From positions 50,088 to 114,087 of the forward strand of contig JADJNA010000010.1 of NCBI GenBank assembly GCA_016709305.1: a stretch of 64,000 nucleotides of DNA, in the 5' to 3' direction. The number at the start of each line of letters is the position of its first letter. Position 1 is the first letter of the stretch. A program made the translations under genes and the position numbers. The notes beneath the pieces were generated by a model. The model saw only the letters and a list, made by a program, of their open reading frames with translations, was not told the DNA's origin and did no database searches. Positions 34,778-42,914 of the stretch are shown here, piece after piece. This stretch comes from Candidatus Villigracilis saccharophilus. Lineage in GTDB: Bacteria > Chloroflexota > Anaerolineae > Anaerolineales > Villigracilaceae.

Positions 34778-34894
34778 GTTTTGCCTATCTGGTAAAATAG
34801 CGTTATGGTATATAGTCTGTTATACAAGTTTGCGCTGTATAACACCCCGCACGGGGGTATTTTACAACAATTCTTGCTGAACACATAGTTGGGC
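34778..34894. promoter_or_regulatory. attI region with integrase/cassette promoters
   Basis: AT-rich gap between intI and the first cassette. GTTGGGC at 34888-34894 is the crossover core (G/TTRRRY) joining attI to cassette 1. A perfect inverted repeat GTTATACA / TGTATAAC (34819-34826 and 34836-34843) with 9 bases between is a candidate operator or integrase-binding site. The intI promoter and cassette promoter Pc must lie here but cannot be fixed by eye. Confidence 0.7.
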
Positions 34895-34925
34895 GCTTCG
34901 TAATATAAAAACACAACGAGATGAT

Positions 34926-35762
34926 ATGACATTAATAGAATTTGATGCTCATCAAAGACAAAAGCTTGCTGGGTTATTCACAGGTCACCTAGGTGGCTTT
35001 GTGCCCAATTCCATTCTGGATGGTTCGATGGGAAGAGCTTTTGCCGATCAGGAATATGCGCAATTTGCCATATTGCAACTGCCAAATGCCAAGGTCAGTA
35101 TTTTAGGCGGCGATTCCTCGCATCCACTTGCTCATGAATATTTAAAAACCCTTCCCAGATTTACCCAACTATTCACGACTTCACCAGGTTTTGCGGTTCT
35201 TGCCAACCATGTCCATCCTAGGGAATGGATTGAGCTAAAACGGTTTGCCTTTTCAACAGAACAGTTGGACATTGCTAAACTCCACGGGTTCAAGACCCAT
35301 ATTGCGGCTGGGTTTCACGTTGTGAAGATTGATGTTGCATTGGCAAAACAGTTTTTTGAGCACAAGAATAGATTCGCGGCTGCCCATGGAATGAATTTTG
35401 ATTCCCCTGAAGATTTTGTCGCACGTGGTTTCGGCTACTGCGCTCTCGATGGATCAAATCCTGTCTGTGTAGCTTCGAGTTTTGTGGTGTGCCAAAAAGG
35501 CGTTGAAATCCAAATTGACACGAAGAAAAACTATCAGGGTCGAGGGCTGGCCACTGCCGTAGCTGCCACTATGATCATCCATTGTCTGGAAAACAATATT
35601 ATTCCTGGATGGGACGCTGCAACTCAGATTTCTGTTAGGCTCGCCGAGAAACTCGGCTTTACTCCGCAGGGCGAATACACAATGCTCGTGTTTACAGGCT
35701 CAAGACTATTAGTCGCCCTTAGAAATAGTATCCATAAGGTCAGACGAATGTTGAAGAAATAA
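34926..35762 (+). CDS. Cassette 1: GNAT_acetyltran family acetyltransferase
   Basis: 278 residues, first gene after attI and in the orientation expected for cassettes. N-terminal part with TGHLGGFVPNSILDG, typical of the GNAT_acetyltran family (PF12746, the group that includes zwittermicin resistance ZmaR). C-terminal acetyl-CoA site: KKNYQGRGLATAVAATMI, then 'WDAATQISVRLAEKLGF'. The substrate is unknown. The start ATG lies 31 nt inside the cassette, close to the crossover point, so expression from an attI promoter is plausible. Base composition is more AT rich than the flanking chromosome. Confidence 0.85.
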   Translation: MTLIEFDAHQRQKLAGLFTGHLGGFVPNSILDGSMGRAFADQEYAQFAILQLPNAKVSILGGDSSHPLAHEYLKTLPRFTQLFTTSPGFAVLANHVHPREWIELKRFAFSTEQLDIAKLHGFKTHIAAGFHVVKIDVALAKQFFEHKNRFAAAHGMNFDSPEDFVARGFGYCALDGSNPVCVASSFVVCQKGVEIQIDTKKNYQGRGLATAVAATMIIHCLENNIIPGWDAATQISVRLAEKLGFTPQGEYTMLVFTGSRLLVALRNSIHKVRRMLKK

Positions 35763-35880
35763 ACAACACCAATTAATTGGATAAATTATTATGTAACGAA
35801 AAACTAAAAAAACGTCAAACACTGCATGCAGCAACTGTCTTGATTACCAAGTTCAAAATCAAAACCGTCTTACAAAACCT

Positions 35881-36009
35881 GCCCAACAAAGCGTGCACTG
35901 GACGCTGGGGATTCTGCGGCATTTTCGAGCATTTTTCTGGCTTCGAGTTTTCTCTGCTCCCAAGCAGAGTCCACGCCCGCCCCAGCGCCAGTAACGCAAA
36001 CCGTTGGGC
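35881..36009 (+). repeat. attC1 recombination site (129 bp)
   Basis: Begins with R'' GCCCAAC (35881-35887) and ends with R' GTTGGGC (36003-36009). Inner arms pair: GCTGGGG with CCCCAGC. Nearly identical to attC2 and attC3. Confidence 0.9.
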
Positions 36010-36081
36010 GTTCTCTGTAAAACTCAGTGATACAACAGAAATTAACGAACAACGCAAACAATTTGTATTCAAGGAATCAAA

Positions 36082-36501
36082 ATGATACATAAAATTCGCC
36101 AATATACAGAGGCTGACTTGGAGGGTGTCCTCTCTTCTTGGGAAAATGCATCAAAAATAGGGCATCCATTTTTGGCTGACGAGTTTTTAGATAAAGAGCG
36201 CTACAACATCCCCAATGTATATTTACCTAATGCAGATACATGGGTGGCTGACATAAATGGGGTTGTTGTAGGCTTCATTGCTTTGCTCGGCAACGAAGTT
36301 GGAGCAATCTTCGTTGAGCCTAAACATCACGGTACAGGCATAGGCAAATCGCTAATGGACAAGGCTCAAGAAATTCACGGTGATATTGAAGTTGAAGTCT
36401 TTGAGAAAAATTCCATCGGACATAGGTTTTATTTGCGTTATGGATTCAAACCATTGAGTCAAAAATTCACGAGACAACAGGAAACAAATTACTACGGCTA
36501 A
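36082..36501 (+). CDS. Cassette 2: GNAT N-acetyltransferase
   Basis: 139 residues, a compact GNAT domain in the YjaB-like group. The acetyl-CoA loop is EPKHHGTGIGKSLMDKA (about residues 88-105), followed by VEVFEKNSIGHRFYLRYGF. AAGGA lies 7 nt before the ATG. It sits between attC1 and attC2 as the single gene of its cassette. Enzymes of this type acetylate small amines or protein N-termini; the substrate here is not predictable. Confidence 0.88.
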   Translation: MIHKIRQYTEADLEGVLSSWENASKIGHPFLADEFLDKERYNIPNVYLPNADTWVADINGVVVGFIALLGNEVGAIFVEPKHHGTGIGKSLMDKAQEIHGDIEVEVFEKNSIGHRFYLRYGFKPLSQKFTRQQETNYYG

Positions 36502-36652
36502 AATTTACTGCTAACAAAGCATTGAACGAAGGATAAAAAGAAAAACACGATAGATTTCCACAAGTAAAATACTTTTATTCGAATTGCATTTAAAATTCAA
36601 GCGCGCTAACAGTATTGTCTTTTTTCAGGAAAGAGTCTTGCACAATAAAAAC

Positions 36653-36781
36653 GCCCAACAAAGCGTGCACCTGACGTGTGGGATTCTGCGGCATTTTCAA
36701 GCATTTTCCTCGCTTCGAGTTTTTCCTGCTCCCAAGCAGAGTCCACGCCCGCCCACACGCAGGTAACGCAAACCGTTGGGC
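36653..36781 (+). repeat. attC2 recombination site (129 bp)
   Basis: R'' GCCCAAC at 36653-36659, R' GTTGGGC at 36775-36781. The inner arm reads GTGTGGG and pairs with CCCACAC, so both strands changed together relative to attC1. Confidence 0.9.
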
Positions 36782-36838
36782 GGCTGGCTCGTATAACTTT
36801 CGTGCTTTGTGCCTTTGTACCATTTCAAGGATAAGTAA

Positions 36839-37379
36839 ATGTTAAACATAAAGCGTTCTTATGCGGGATTAGGAGTACGAGTTACAGCCTTTGCACTAGA
36901 CTACATCATAATCGCAGGATACCTCCTCTTTATCGTTGCACTCGGCATTGTGCTCAATACATTTTTCCCTGCTGTTGCACACAGGTTATTCTCCAATCCG
37001 CTCTCTGGGCAAATTACTGGTTTCTTGATGATTACCTTGCCCGTAAGCCTATACTTTATTACATTTGAGTCTTCGGCTTGGCAGGCGACATGGGGCAAGC
37101 AAAAAGAAGAGTCTTATCGTCACACGAACAGATGGTTCACGATTGACCATCCTTCGCGCTATTAGCCGTACTTTGCTCAAATTCATCCCGTGGGAGTTGT
37201 CCCACACTTGTATTTGGCAGATTAGTTTTGCTCAACAAGAGCCATCACAAATTATCATTGTAGGATTTGTGCTCGTTTGGATATTGGTCGGAGTCAACCT
37301 CATTAGTCTGTGGATAAGTCCTACGCATCAAACGCTGTATGATTGGATTGCGAATACATATGTTATGGTTAAAGAGTAG
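36839..37379 (+). pseudogene. Cassette 3: RDD family membrane protein with frameshift
   Basis: Starts MLNIKRSYAGLGVRVTAFALDYIII, the RDD-family pattern (R...D first helix), with further helices. After ...ESSAWQATWGKQ the frame fails at about 37096-37105: an A-run of five where four would keep the frame. The adjacent frame then continues with KKSLIVTRTDGSRLTILRAI and two more helices to 37379, exactly the second half of an RDD domain. One extra base therefore breaks a protein of about 180 residues. Located between attC2 and attC3 with AAGGA before the ATG. A genuine pseudogene or a homopolymer error are both possible. Confidence 0.8.
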
Positions 37380-37399
37380 GTTGCGTCAATTCGTACGCC

Positions 37400-37528
37400 G
37401 CCCAACAAAGCGTGCACCTGACGTGTGGGATTCTGCGGCATTTTCAAGCATTTTCCTCGCTTCGAGTTTTTCCTGCTCCCAAGCAGAATCCACGCCCGCC
37501 CACACGCAGGTAACGCAAACCGTTGGGC
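37400..37528 (+). repeat. attC3 recombination site (129 bp)
   Basis: R'' GCCCAAC at 37400-37406, R' GTTGGGC at 37522-37528. Differs from attC2 by only a base or so over 129 bp. Confidence 0.9.
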
Positions 37529-37580
37529 AACCTCCTTGAACTCAATTTTGCACCAATTATTTTTATAGGGGACAATAAGT

Positions 37581-38393
37581 ATGTTGACTAAAACATCACA
37601 AACCTTAACCTACCTAACTGCATTCCTGTATTTTATCCTAGGAATTTTGATGTTCGTCTTGCCTGAACGTTTGGCACCATTATTCGCTTGGAAAGTGACT
37701 GGCTTCATGACAATGACTATCGGCGCATGGTGCTTGGGCAATGCCTTCCTATCATGGATCACCGCAAGGCGATGGGAATGGAAGTTAGTTTATTCAACCC
37801 TGATTTATTTGTGGTTATTTGGCATACTTGAGACTTGTGTCGTGATTGCGTTTAGAGAAAAACTCAACCTCGAGCATCCCATTGCGTGGTTGTACCTTGC
37901 AGCTTTGTTGGTTAACGACCTTACCGCAATCTTCGGCATCTTTGATTGGCTCAGAATCCGTCCAGCACTCGAAAGATTTGGACCAGGGATGAATGGGCTG
38001 GCATTTAGTATCGTGGTCGTTTTTATACTTTTCGTAGGTTTCTTATCTATATACGGCATAATCGCAAAGACCGGAGCATTTGGCACCAATGGTGGTATTT
38101 TTCCTGAAGTGATGTCTTCATTTACGTTACGTAGCTTCGCAGTATTTTACTTATCCTTGACTCTGGCTATGATCCCTCACATCTGGGACAAAAATCTAAA
38201 CTCCCTCTTACATCACTCTCTCGCCTCGTATGGTTTGGTTGTAATTATCACGCTCGCAGCCTTTGCTTATCTTTCTCTTTTCAATTTTGCCCAACACCCT
38301 GGTGGTTTAATATACTTTGGGGCTTATCTTGCAGTAGGGATTCCTTTGCCCCTAGCATTTCGAAAATTTGGAACAGGGACTCGAAAACCGTAA
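37581..38393 (+). CDS. Cassette 4: polytopic membrane protein of unknown function
   Basis: 270 residues with seven or eight hydrophobic helices, few charged residues and no recognisable catalytic motif. It is the single gene between attC3 and attC4. The start ATG has GGGGACAA upstream. I do not recognise the family. The even spacing of aromatic-rich helices and short loops suggests a small-molecule or sensory membrane protein, but this is only composition. Proteins of unknown function are typical cargo of chromosomal integrons. Confidence 0.7.
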   Translation: MLTKTSQTLTYLTAFLYFILGILMFVLPERLAPLFAWKVTGFMTMTIGAWCLGNAFLSWITARRWEWKLVYSTLIYLWLFGILETCVVIAFREKLNLEHPIAWLYLAALLVNDLTAIFGIFDWLRIRPALERFGPGMNGLAFSIVVVFILFVGFLSIYGIIAKTGAFGTNGGIFPEVMSSFTLRSFAVFYLSLTLAMIPHIWDKNLNSLLHHSLASYGLVVIITLAAFAYLSLFNFAQHPGGLIYFGAYLAVGIPLPLAFRKFGTGTRKP

Positions 38394-38459
38394 TGTCTCA
38401 TTATCTCTATTTAGATAAATATTCTTCTTTAGTTAGTATGTCTTGCGTTCATAGAAGTT

Positions 38460-38589
38460 GCCCAACACTGCGTGCACCGGACAAGTGCGGGCTTTGCCCG
38501 CACTTTCGGGAAAGCAGCCCCAAACGGCGGATTCGGCGTCTGGTGGCTTTTTCCGCCAATTCCCGCCACCGCCACTAACGCAAACCGTT
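38460..38589 (+). repeat. attC4 site, divergent type, R' box interrupted by an IS
   Basis: R'' GCCCAAC (38460-38466), then inner sequence unlike attC1-3, with its own hairpin AGTGCGGGC/GCCCGCACT, and TAACGCAAACCGTT at the right end. R' is cut after GTT by the insertion sequence. The missing GTTGGGC appears at 40189-40195, past the element. Confidence 0.85.
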
Positions 38590-40188
38590 GAAACTGTCGA
38601 AAAAGGTGGGGAATTTTAATAACCAATTCCATGCGACGGGGGTTTTATACGCAGAGGACTCTATGGCGAAATACAAACCAAGCAATGAAAAACAAATGGT
38701 CATGCTGCCCATATCACTCCAGGACCAACTTGTTCCTGGAACCTTGGAGCACACCATCAACCGACTGGTGGAGGAGAACATCGACCTGTCGGTCTTTGAT
38801 GAACGCTACAAAAACGATGAAACAGGCGCAGCCGCCATCCATCCCAAGATCCTGCTCAAAGTGATCCTGCTGGCATACGCCAGAGGCATGATCAGTTCAC
38901 GCCAGATCGAGCGTGCCTGTCAGGAAAACATTATCTTCATCGCGCTGTCGTATGGGTATGCCCCCGACTACAGCACGATCGCTTCCTTCATCTCTTCGAT
39001 GCAGAGCGAGGTTCAGACCCTCTTCAGTGATGTCCTGCTGGTCTGCGAAGAGTTGGGATTGCTTGATGGCATACACTTCAGCCTCGATGGGGTGAAACTC
39101 TCGGCCAATGTCTCGAAAGAATGGAGCGGCACGATTGAGGAACTCAAACACAAACGCGATAAGTTGGAGGAAAAACTAAAGCGGGTAATCGCCGAACATG
39201 GACAGGCGGATCAACATCCGCAAGTGGAAATCGAACGACAGAAGAAACGCGAGCGCCGTTTTCAGTTGCAGGTCGAACGCCTGAATGAATTCCTAAAGGA
39301 TCGTGAACCGAAACTTGGCAGCGAAGGCAAAGAGATCCAAAGCAACGCGGTGGATAATGCATCGGTCAAGATGCCCTCCTCACACGGAGTGGTTCAGGGA
39401 TACAACGCCCAAGCCTTGGTCGATAGCAAGCATCAGGTCATTCTTGCGGCAGAAGCGTTTGCCAGCCAGGATCACGAAAACCTCAAACCGATGTTGGCTG
39501 GCGCGAAAAAGAATCTGGTCTCCATAGGCAAAACCCCAGACTACTTCGAGGGGAAAGGACTCACTGCCGATAGCAATTATCATTCGCTGAACAGTCTGAA
39601 GGTCTGCAAAGAGAATGCAACCTCCAAACCGAAGCTCTTCACCGCAGCAGACTTCACCTTCGATGCGACCCGACAGGTGTATCTCTGTCCGCATGGAAAA
39701 GAACTGACCTGTCATGCCCGCGGTCAAGTCAACCGCCATCGAACCTATGATCTCTACCATGCCCGCACCGAAGACTGCGCTGCCTGCCCTTTGAGGTTAC
39801 GCTGTTTGAAGAAGGCAGATACCGTATGCCGCAATCTTTCCATTCAGGTGGATAGCCAGCAGCCAAACCTGATTGATGAGATGAATGCGAAGATCGACAG
39901 CGAGCAGGGCAAGAAGATCTATGCGCGGCGGCTCGCGATTGTGGAGCCGGTCTTTGCGAACATCTGTGTGCATAAACACATGGACCGCTTCACCCTACGC
40001 TCCAAACGGAAAGTGGATGTACAATGGCGCTTATTCGCTCTGGTACACAATATCGGCAAAAGCCAACTGTTCGGGGCGCTGATCTAAGCCTAGTTTGAGC
40101 CTGTTCACCCCACTCCAACGCTGTCTGCAGGGCTTGACCGATGACAGCCTCAATATTTACTCTCAATTTCCGATTTTTCGACAGTCTC
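38590..40188 (+). mobile_element. Complete IS1182-like insertion sequence, 1599 bp
   Basis: Terminal inverted repeats GAAACTGTCGAAAAA (left) and GAGACTGTCGAAAAA (right, complement), 14 of 15 matching. GTT is found on both sides (38587-38589 and 40189-40191), consistent with a short target duplication; GTTG cannot be excluded. One transposase gene fills the element. It sits in the R' core of attC4. Confidence 0.88.
38663..40087 (+). CDS. IS1182 family transposase
   Basis: 474 residues from ATG 38663, which follows AGAGGA; the open frame extends to the IS end but without a ribosome site. The N-terminal DUF772-type region contains IHPKILLKVILLAYARGMIS and 'SRQIERACQENIIFIALSYG'. A charged coiled coil (about 165-240) follows, then a DDE-type catalytic domain with SLDGVKLSANVS and late motifs CPHGKELTCH and CAACPLRLRCLKK, as in PF13751. 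No internal stops, so the element could be mobile. Cysteine-rich CxxC pairs near residues 340-390 are usual for the family. Confidence 0.92.
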   Translation: MAKYKPSNEKQMVMLPISLQDQLVPGTLEHTINRLVEENIDLSVFDERYKNDETGAAAIHPKILLKVILLAYARGMISSRQIERACQENIIFIALSYGYAPDYSTIASFISSMQSEVQTLFSDVLLVCEELGLLDGIHFSLDGVKLSANVSKEWSGTIEELKHKRDKLEEKLKRVIAEHGQADQHPQVEIERQKKRERRFQLQVERLNEFLKDREPKLGSEGKEIQSNAVDNASVKMPSSHGVVQGYNAQALVDSKHQVILAAEAFASQDHENLKPMLAGAKKNLVSIGKTPDYFEGKGLTADSNYHSLNSLKVCKENATSKPKLFTAADFTFDATRQVYLCPHGKELTCHARGQVNRHRTYDLYHARTEDCAACPLRLRCLKKADTVCRNLSIQVDSQQPNLIDEMNAKIDSEQGKKIYARRLAIVEPVFANICVHKHMDRFTLRSKRKVDVQWRLFALVHNIGKSQLFGALI

Positions 40189-40285
40189 GTTGGGCGCTTT
40201 CCTGCAAAACGAAAAACGGTTTCCAAAACCTTGTGAATTTCAGAAGCCGTTTTAACTTGCTATAAATTGAATTGTCTCAAAAGAA

Positions 40286-40759
40286 TTATGCTTTACGGAC
40301 TGGTGCTTTTTGTTTCACTTTGAAAAGCCCGACAAAAACTGCGTAACCAAACAAAGCCCCAAAACCAATTTGCCGCATCACGCCCAACAAATCAGTAGTT
40401 TGCCATTCTTGCACTACCTTTCCATTTTCTATCTTTCTCATAAAAATACCGTGAACTTCCAAGTTCTTTTTGTTTGCTGGAGCACCCATAAAACTACCTG
40501 TATTCACTGCCGTAGAAATAAATCGAATTGAAACATATTGCCCTTCGGCAACAATGTTAGGAAATTCCATGTGCAAGCCAGAGAAAGCGGCTTTCATGTC
40601 TTGCATAAATCCAATATATTCATCTTTATTGAAATGAAATCCATCTCCTGTGTATGTAAATTTATCATCCAAAAGCGAATCCAATTCATTCCACTTACCA
40701 TTCATGATGGCACGAGATACGCTTAATGCAATCTCTTTGTTTTGTTCAGGTGTTGACAT
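40286..40759 (-). CDS. Cassette 5: SnoaL/NTF2-like protein
   Basis: 157 residues with a SnoaL-like ester cyclase/NTF2 fold: N-terminal NKEIALSVSRAIMNGKWNEL, the 'FTYTGDGFHFNKDEYIGFMQDM' stretch and the later 'GRFISTAVNTGSFMG..' strands ending in VVQEWQTTDLLGVMRQIG. The last 20 residues are hydrophobic and basic. Such proteins are small cyclases or ligand binders. It is encoded against the usual cassette direction and divergent from an HxlR regulator over a 122-bp promoter region, so it probably has its own promoter and is regulated by that neighbour. AAGGAG precedes the ATG. Confidence 0.85.
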   Translation of the reverse strand: MSTPEQNKEIALSVSRAIMNGKWNELDSLLDDKFTYTGDGFHFNKDEYIGFMQDMKAAFSGLHMEFPNIVAEGQYVSIRFISTAVNTGSFMGAPANKKNLEVHGIFMRKIENGKVVQEWQTTDLLGVMRQIGFGALFGYAVFVGLFKVKQKAPVRKA

Positions 40760-40881
40760 AATTTCTCCTTGAGAATTTGGGTATTGACTTGCTATTTATC
40801 TTGGTGCATTATATAATCATATAGTTCTTACGAGCAAGTACGCACTTATTTGTGCCATAGTACCCAAAAGGATACCAAGAA
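40760..40881. promoter_or_regulatory. Divergent promoter/operator between SnoaL-like and hxlR-type genes
   Basis: AT-rich, with inverted ACTTGCT (40787-40793) and AGCAAGT (40833-40839) flanking the TATAAT-like core. This is a plausible binding site for the adjacent HxlR-type regulator, which would control both genes. Confidence 0.45.
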
Positions 40882-41193
40882 ATGAGTCAAACTTATTTTT
40901 GCCCAGTTACTGCAACGGTCTCTGTTATTGGTGGCAAATGGAAACCAATTATCTTGTGGATATTGTTTCAGGAGAAACGAAGGTTTAGCGAATTAAAAAG
41001 AAATATACCCACGATTACTCAAAAAATGCTAACTCAACAACTCAGAGATTTAGAACGTGATGGTATTGTCCATCGTGAAGTTTATCCTGTCGTCCCGCCT
41101 CAGGTAGAGTATTCGCTAACTGAAAAGGGTAGCACACTCGCCCCCATTCTTCACGCAATGGAAAAATGGGGCAATACAAACATGAAAGAATAG
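40882..41193 (+). CDS. Cassette 5: HxlR family transcriptional regulator
   Basis: 103 residues, a complete HxlR-type winged helix: CPVTATVSVIGGKWKPIILW, with the redox-type cysteine near the N-terminus, then RRFSELKRNIPTITQKMLTQ recognition region and the wing 'VEYSLTEKGSTLAPIL'. HxlR proteins sense electrophiles or small molecules and usually control a divergent neighbour, here the SnoaL-like gene. The ATG has AAAGGA upstream. This is one of the few two-gene cassettes in the array. Confidence 0.92.
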   Translation: MSQTYFCPVTATVSVIGGKWKPIILWILFQEKRRFSELKRNIPTITQKMLTQQLRDLERDGIVHREVYPVVPPQVEYSLTEKGSTLAPILHAMEKWGNTNMKE

Positions 41194-41223
41194 ATACTAT
41201 AATCTAAAAGTGCACCCTATGTT

Positions 41224-41320
41224 GGGTGCACTGGACGCTCGGGTACAGTGCGGCTTTTCGAGCATTTTTCTGGCTTCGAGTTTTTCCTGCTCCCAAGCAG
41301 AGTCCACGCCCGCCTCAAAT
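41224..41320 (+). repeat. attC5 remnant (decayed)
   Basis: Matches attC1 from GTGCACTGGACGCT to GTCCACGCCCGCC but has lost R'' and R'. The left flank has become a 9-bp hairpin AGTGCACCC/GGGTGCACT (41209-41232). It marks the inert end of the cassette array. Confidence 0.75.
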
Positions 41321-41340
41321 GCAAATGTTTAAATTTTCCA

Positions 41341-41377
41341 AACTCCCGCTTGGCTCGAAAGGTCGGCGGGAGTTTTT
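41341..41377 (+). terminator. Intrinsic terminator after the cassette array
   Basis: AACTCCCGC (41341-41349) pairs with GCGGGAGTT (41366-41374), then T-run. It would end transcripts leaving the array. Confidence 0.7.
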
Positions 41378-41451
41378 CATTACAAATGACACATGAAACA
41401 ACAAGGGAATTGACATATCATCTTAATGAAAGAAAATCCATGGAGCGAGAC

Positions 41452-41994
41452 ATGTCACTTTACTCCAAATGGGCAAAAAAGAAACAAACTGAGACAGGAA
41501 GAATATTGGCACTCATCCCCGCGGGCGTGCTATTTTTGTATCTGCTTCCGCTCGCCATCACCAAGGGCGGTACATCCATCGACCGACATTTTGGCTTGCC
41601 TGCCCTTGATTTCGGCACGATCAACCACATCCTCGGTGGAATATTGATAGTCTTGGGGTTCTCCTTCGCCCTTTGGTCGATCTATGATCAATTTTCGCGG
41701 GCAAGCGGAACGCCTTTGCCAATGTTACCCACTCAGAAACTGCTTGTAGGAGGTCCATTCCGCTATTGCCGCAACCCGATGACCCTCGGGACCGTCACAG
41801 CCTATCTGGGTATTGCGGTCCATGCTGGAACCATCATTACAGGCATCGGCATCGTGCTTTGTTTTGGCACGTTACTGGTGCTCTATCTCAAACTGCTTGA
41901 GGAGAAGGAATTAGCCGAAAGGTTCGGCGAAGCCTACCTGATATACAAGCGGGAAGTCCCCTTCATCATTCCGAGACTTCCCAAGCGGCATTAA
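41452..41994 (+). CDS. Isoprenylcysteine methyltransferase-like (ICMT/PEMT-type) membrane protein
   Basis: 180 residues from ATG 41452 (GGAG 6 nt upstream; ATG 41440 is an alternative). About five helices, then the SAM-binding C-terminus: GPFRYCRNPMTLGTVTAYLG, followed by LEEKELAERFGEAYLIYKREV and P-F-I-I-P. These motifs define the bacterial ICMT/PEMT-like methyltransferases. The methyl acceptor is usually unknown and there is no sign of prenylated proteins here. It lies directly beyond the decayed attC5, in the AT-rich accessory island, and may be a former cassette. Confidence 0.8.
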   Translation: MSLYSKWAKKKQTETGRILALIPAGVLFLYLLPLAITKGGTSIDRHFGLPALDFGTINHILGGILIVLGFSFALWSIYDQFSRASGTPLPMLPTQKLLVGGPFRYCRNPMTLGTVTAYLGIAVHAGTIITGIGIVLCFGTLLVLYLKLLEEKELAERFGEAYLIYKREVPFIIPRLPKRH

Positions 41995-42229
41995 CCGAGG
42001 GCGGGCTGTGAACGCGGGTCGCAGGGCGGGGCCGTGCGTTAAGTCCGGAAGTTGTATGGAATTTAAGTGGATAGAGAAGGACTACCCAAGCCATTGGACA
42101 GTTCCTTGCACAACGAAAATGCGCACATCTCTATTGAAGAGTCATGATCCCGATAGTCTTTGCAAGCTCTTGAAAGCGCCATGGCTTTATCTTTGTAAAA
42201 ATCCATGACGGAAAAGGAGCAAAGAAAAA

Positions 42230-42469
42230 ATGAATAAAATAATTCGAGTTTCCTCCTGGCTGGGAGTTCTTCTATTTGTTGGGGCTGTGGTTTGCATGCT
42301 CGCGTTCAACACGATTGGAGCAGAAGTTGACGCGCAAGGCATGCTGCACGAGCCTTTCTTTCTGATCCTGCTGTTTTGGTTGTTCTTTATGTTCAGCCTG
42401 ATTGCAGGCGGCGTGAATATCTTTGCACGGGTTGCGCAAACAAAACAAAAGGAACAGATACGCCAATAG
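42230..42469 (+). CDS. DUF3955 small membrane protein
   Basis: 79 residues, two membrane helices separated by a short outer loop. The loop reads AFNTIGAEVDAQGMLHEPFFLI, close to the DUF3955 consensus in which an aromatic/IG/VD pattern is followed by LHEPFF. Function is unknown. AAAGGAGC precedes the ATG by 9 nt. The 235 nt before it, after the ICMT-like gene, show no gene. Confidence 0.75.
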   Translation: MNKIIRVSSWLGVLLFVGAVVCMLAFNTIGAEVDAQGMLHEPFFLILLFWLFFMFSLIAGGVNIFARVAQTKQKEQIRQ

Positions 42470-42914
42470 ACCAATTGTAGTGTCTTGATTATTGTTTCGA
42501 TAATTCAAATCAATATTATTAACTTCGTCATGGATTTTCAGCTGATAAGTAAAAGGCCTCCTACTGCAAAGTGGGGAGCCAGAAGGGGACTGCCGCTTCG
42601 ACTCAAGCAATTCCATTCTTCCAGTTGGACGGCGTGTTACATCATCACATCATAAGTAATGTGAATTGGATAAGCCAAACCCACCATAATTTCACCCTGA
42701 GGGAGCGTTTTTCAGCGACCGAAGGGTCTCAGATATGGCCTGGTAGTGATGCTTTGGGGCACACCGTCCTGCGTTCGGCGCAGGGAAAACCGCCCCTCAG
42801 CATGACATTCATTCGTTATCCATTATTGAAGTTAATTACCGATAAAATCCAATGATCAGAAGGGCAATCCATGCTTACTGGCGGGTGGTTGCGTCTAAAG
42901 ATCGGAGCTCATTT
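42470..42914. repeat. Gene-free stretch with a dispersed 'caccctgag' repeat
   Basis: 445 nt without a convincing gene. 42689-42806 carries TTCACCCTGAGGGAGCG, CGACCGAAGGGTCT and CCCCTCAGCATGACATT, arms of an imperfect palindrome of the dispersed intergenic kind. The rest shows no recognisable element. Confidence 0.5.

Noticed and set aside
35777..36085. Small open frames crossing attC1, attC2 and attC3
   Set aside because: The frames are made by the attC repeats themselves and recur at each site; attC sites are non-coding.
35881..41320. Repeats considered as a CRISPR array
   Set aside because: Units are 129 bp, unevenly spaced by whole genes, and carry integron core boxes; no cas genes are present.
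42008..42208. 66-codon open frame after the ICMT-like gene
   Set aside because: No ribosome site, odd composition and no recognisable family; probably non-coding.
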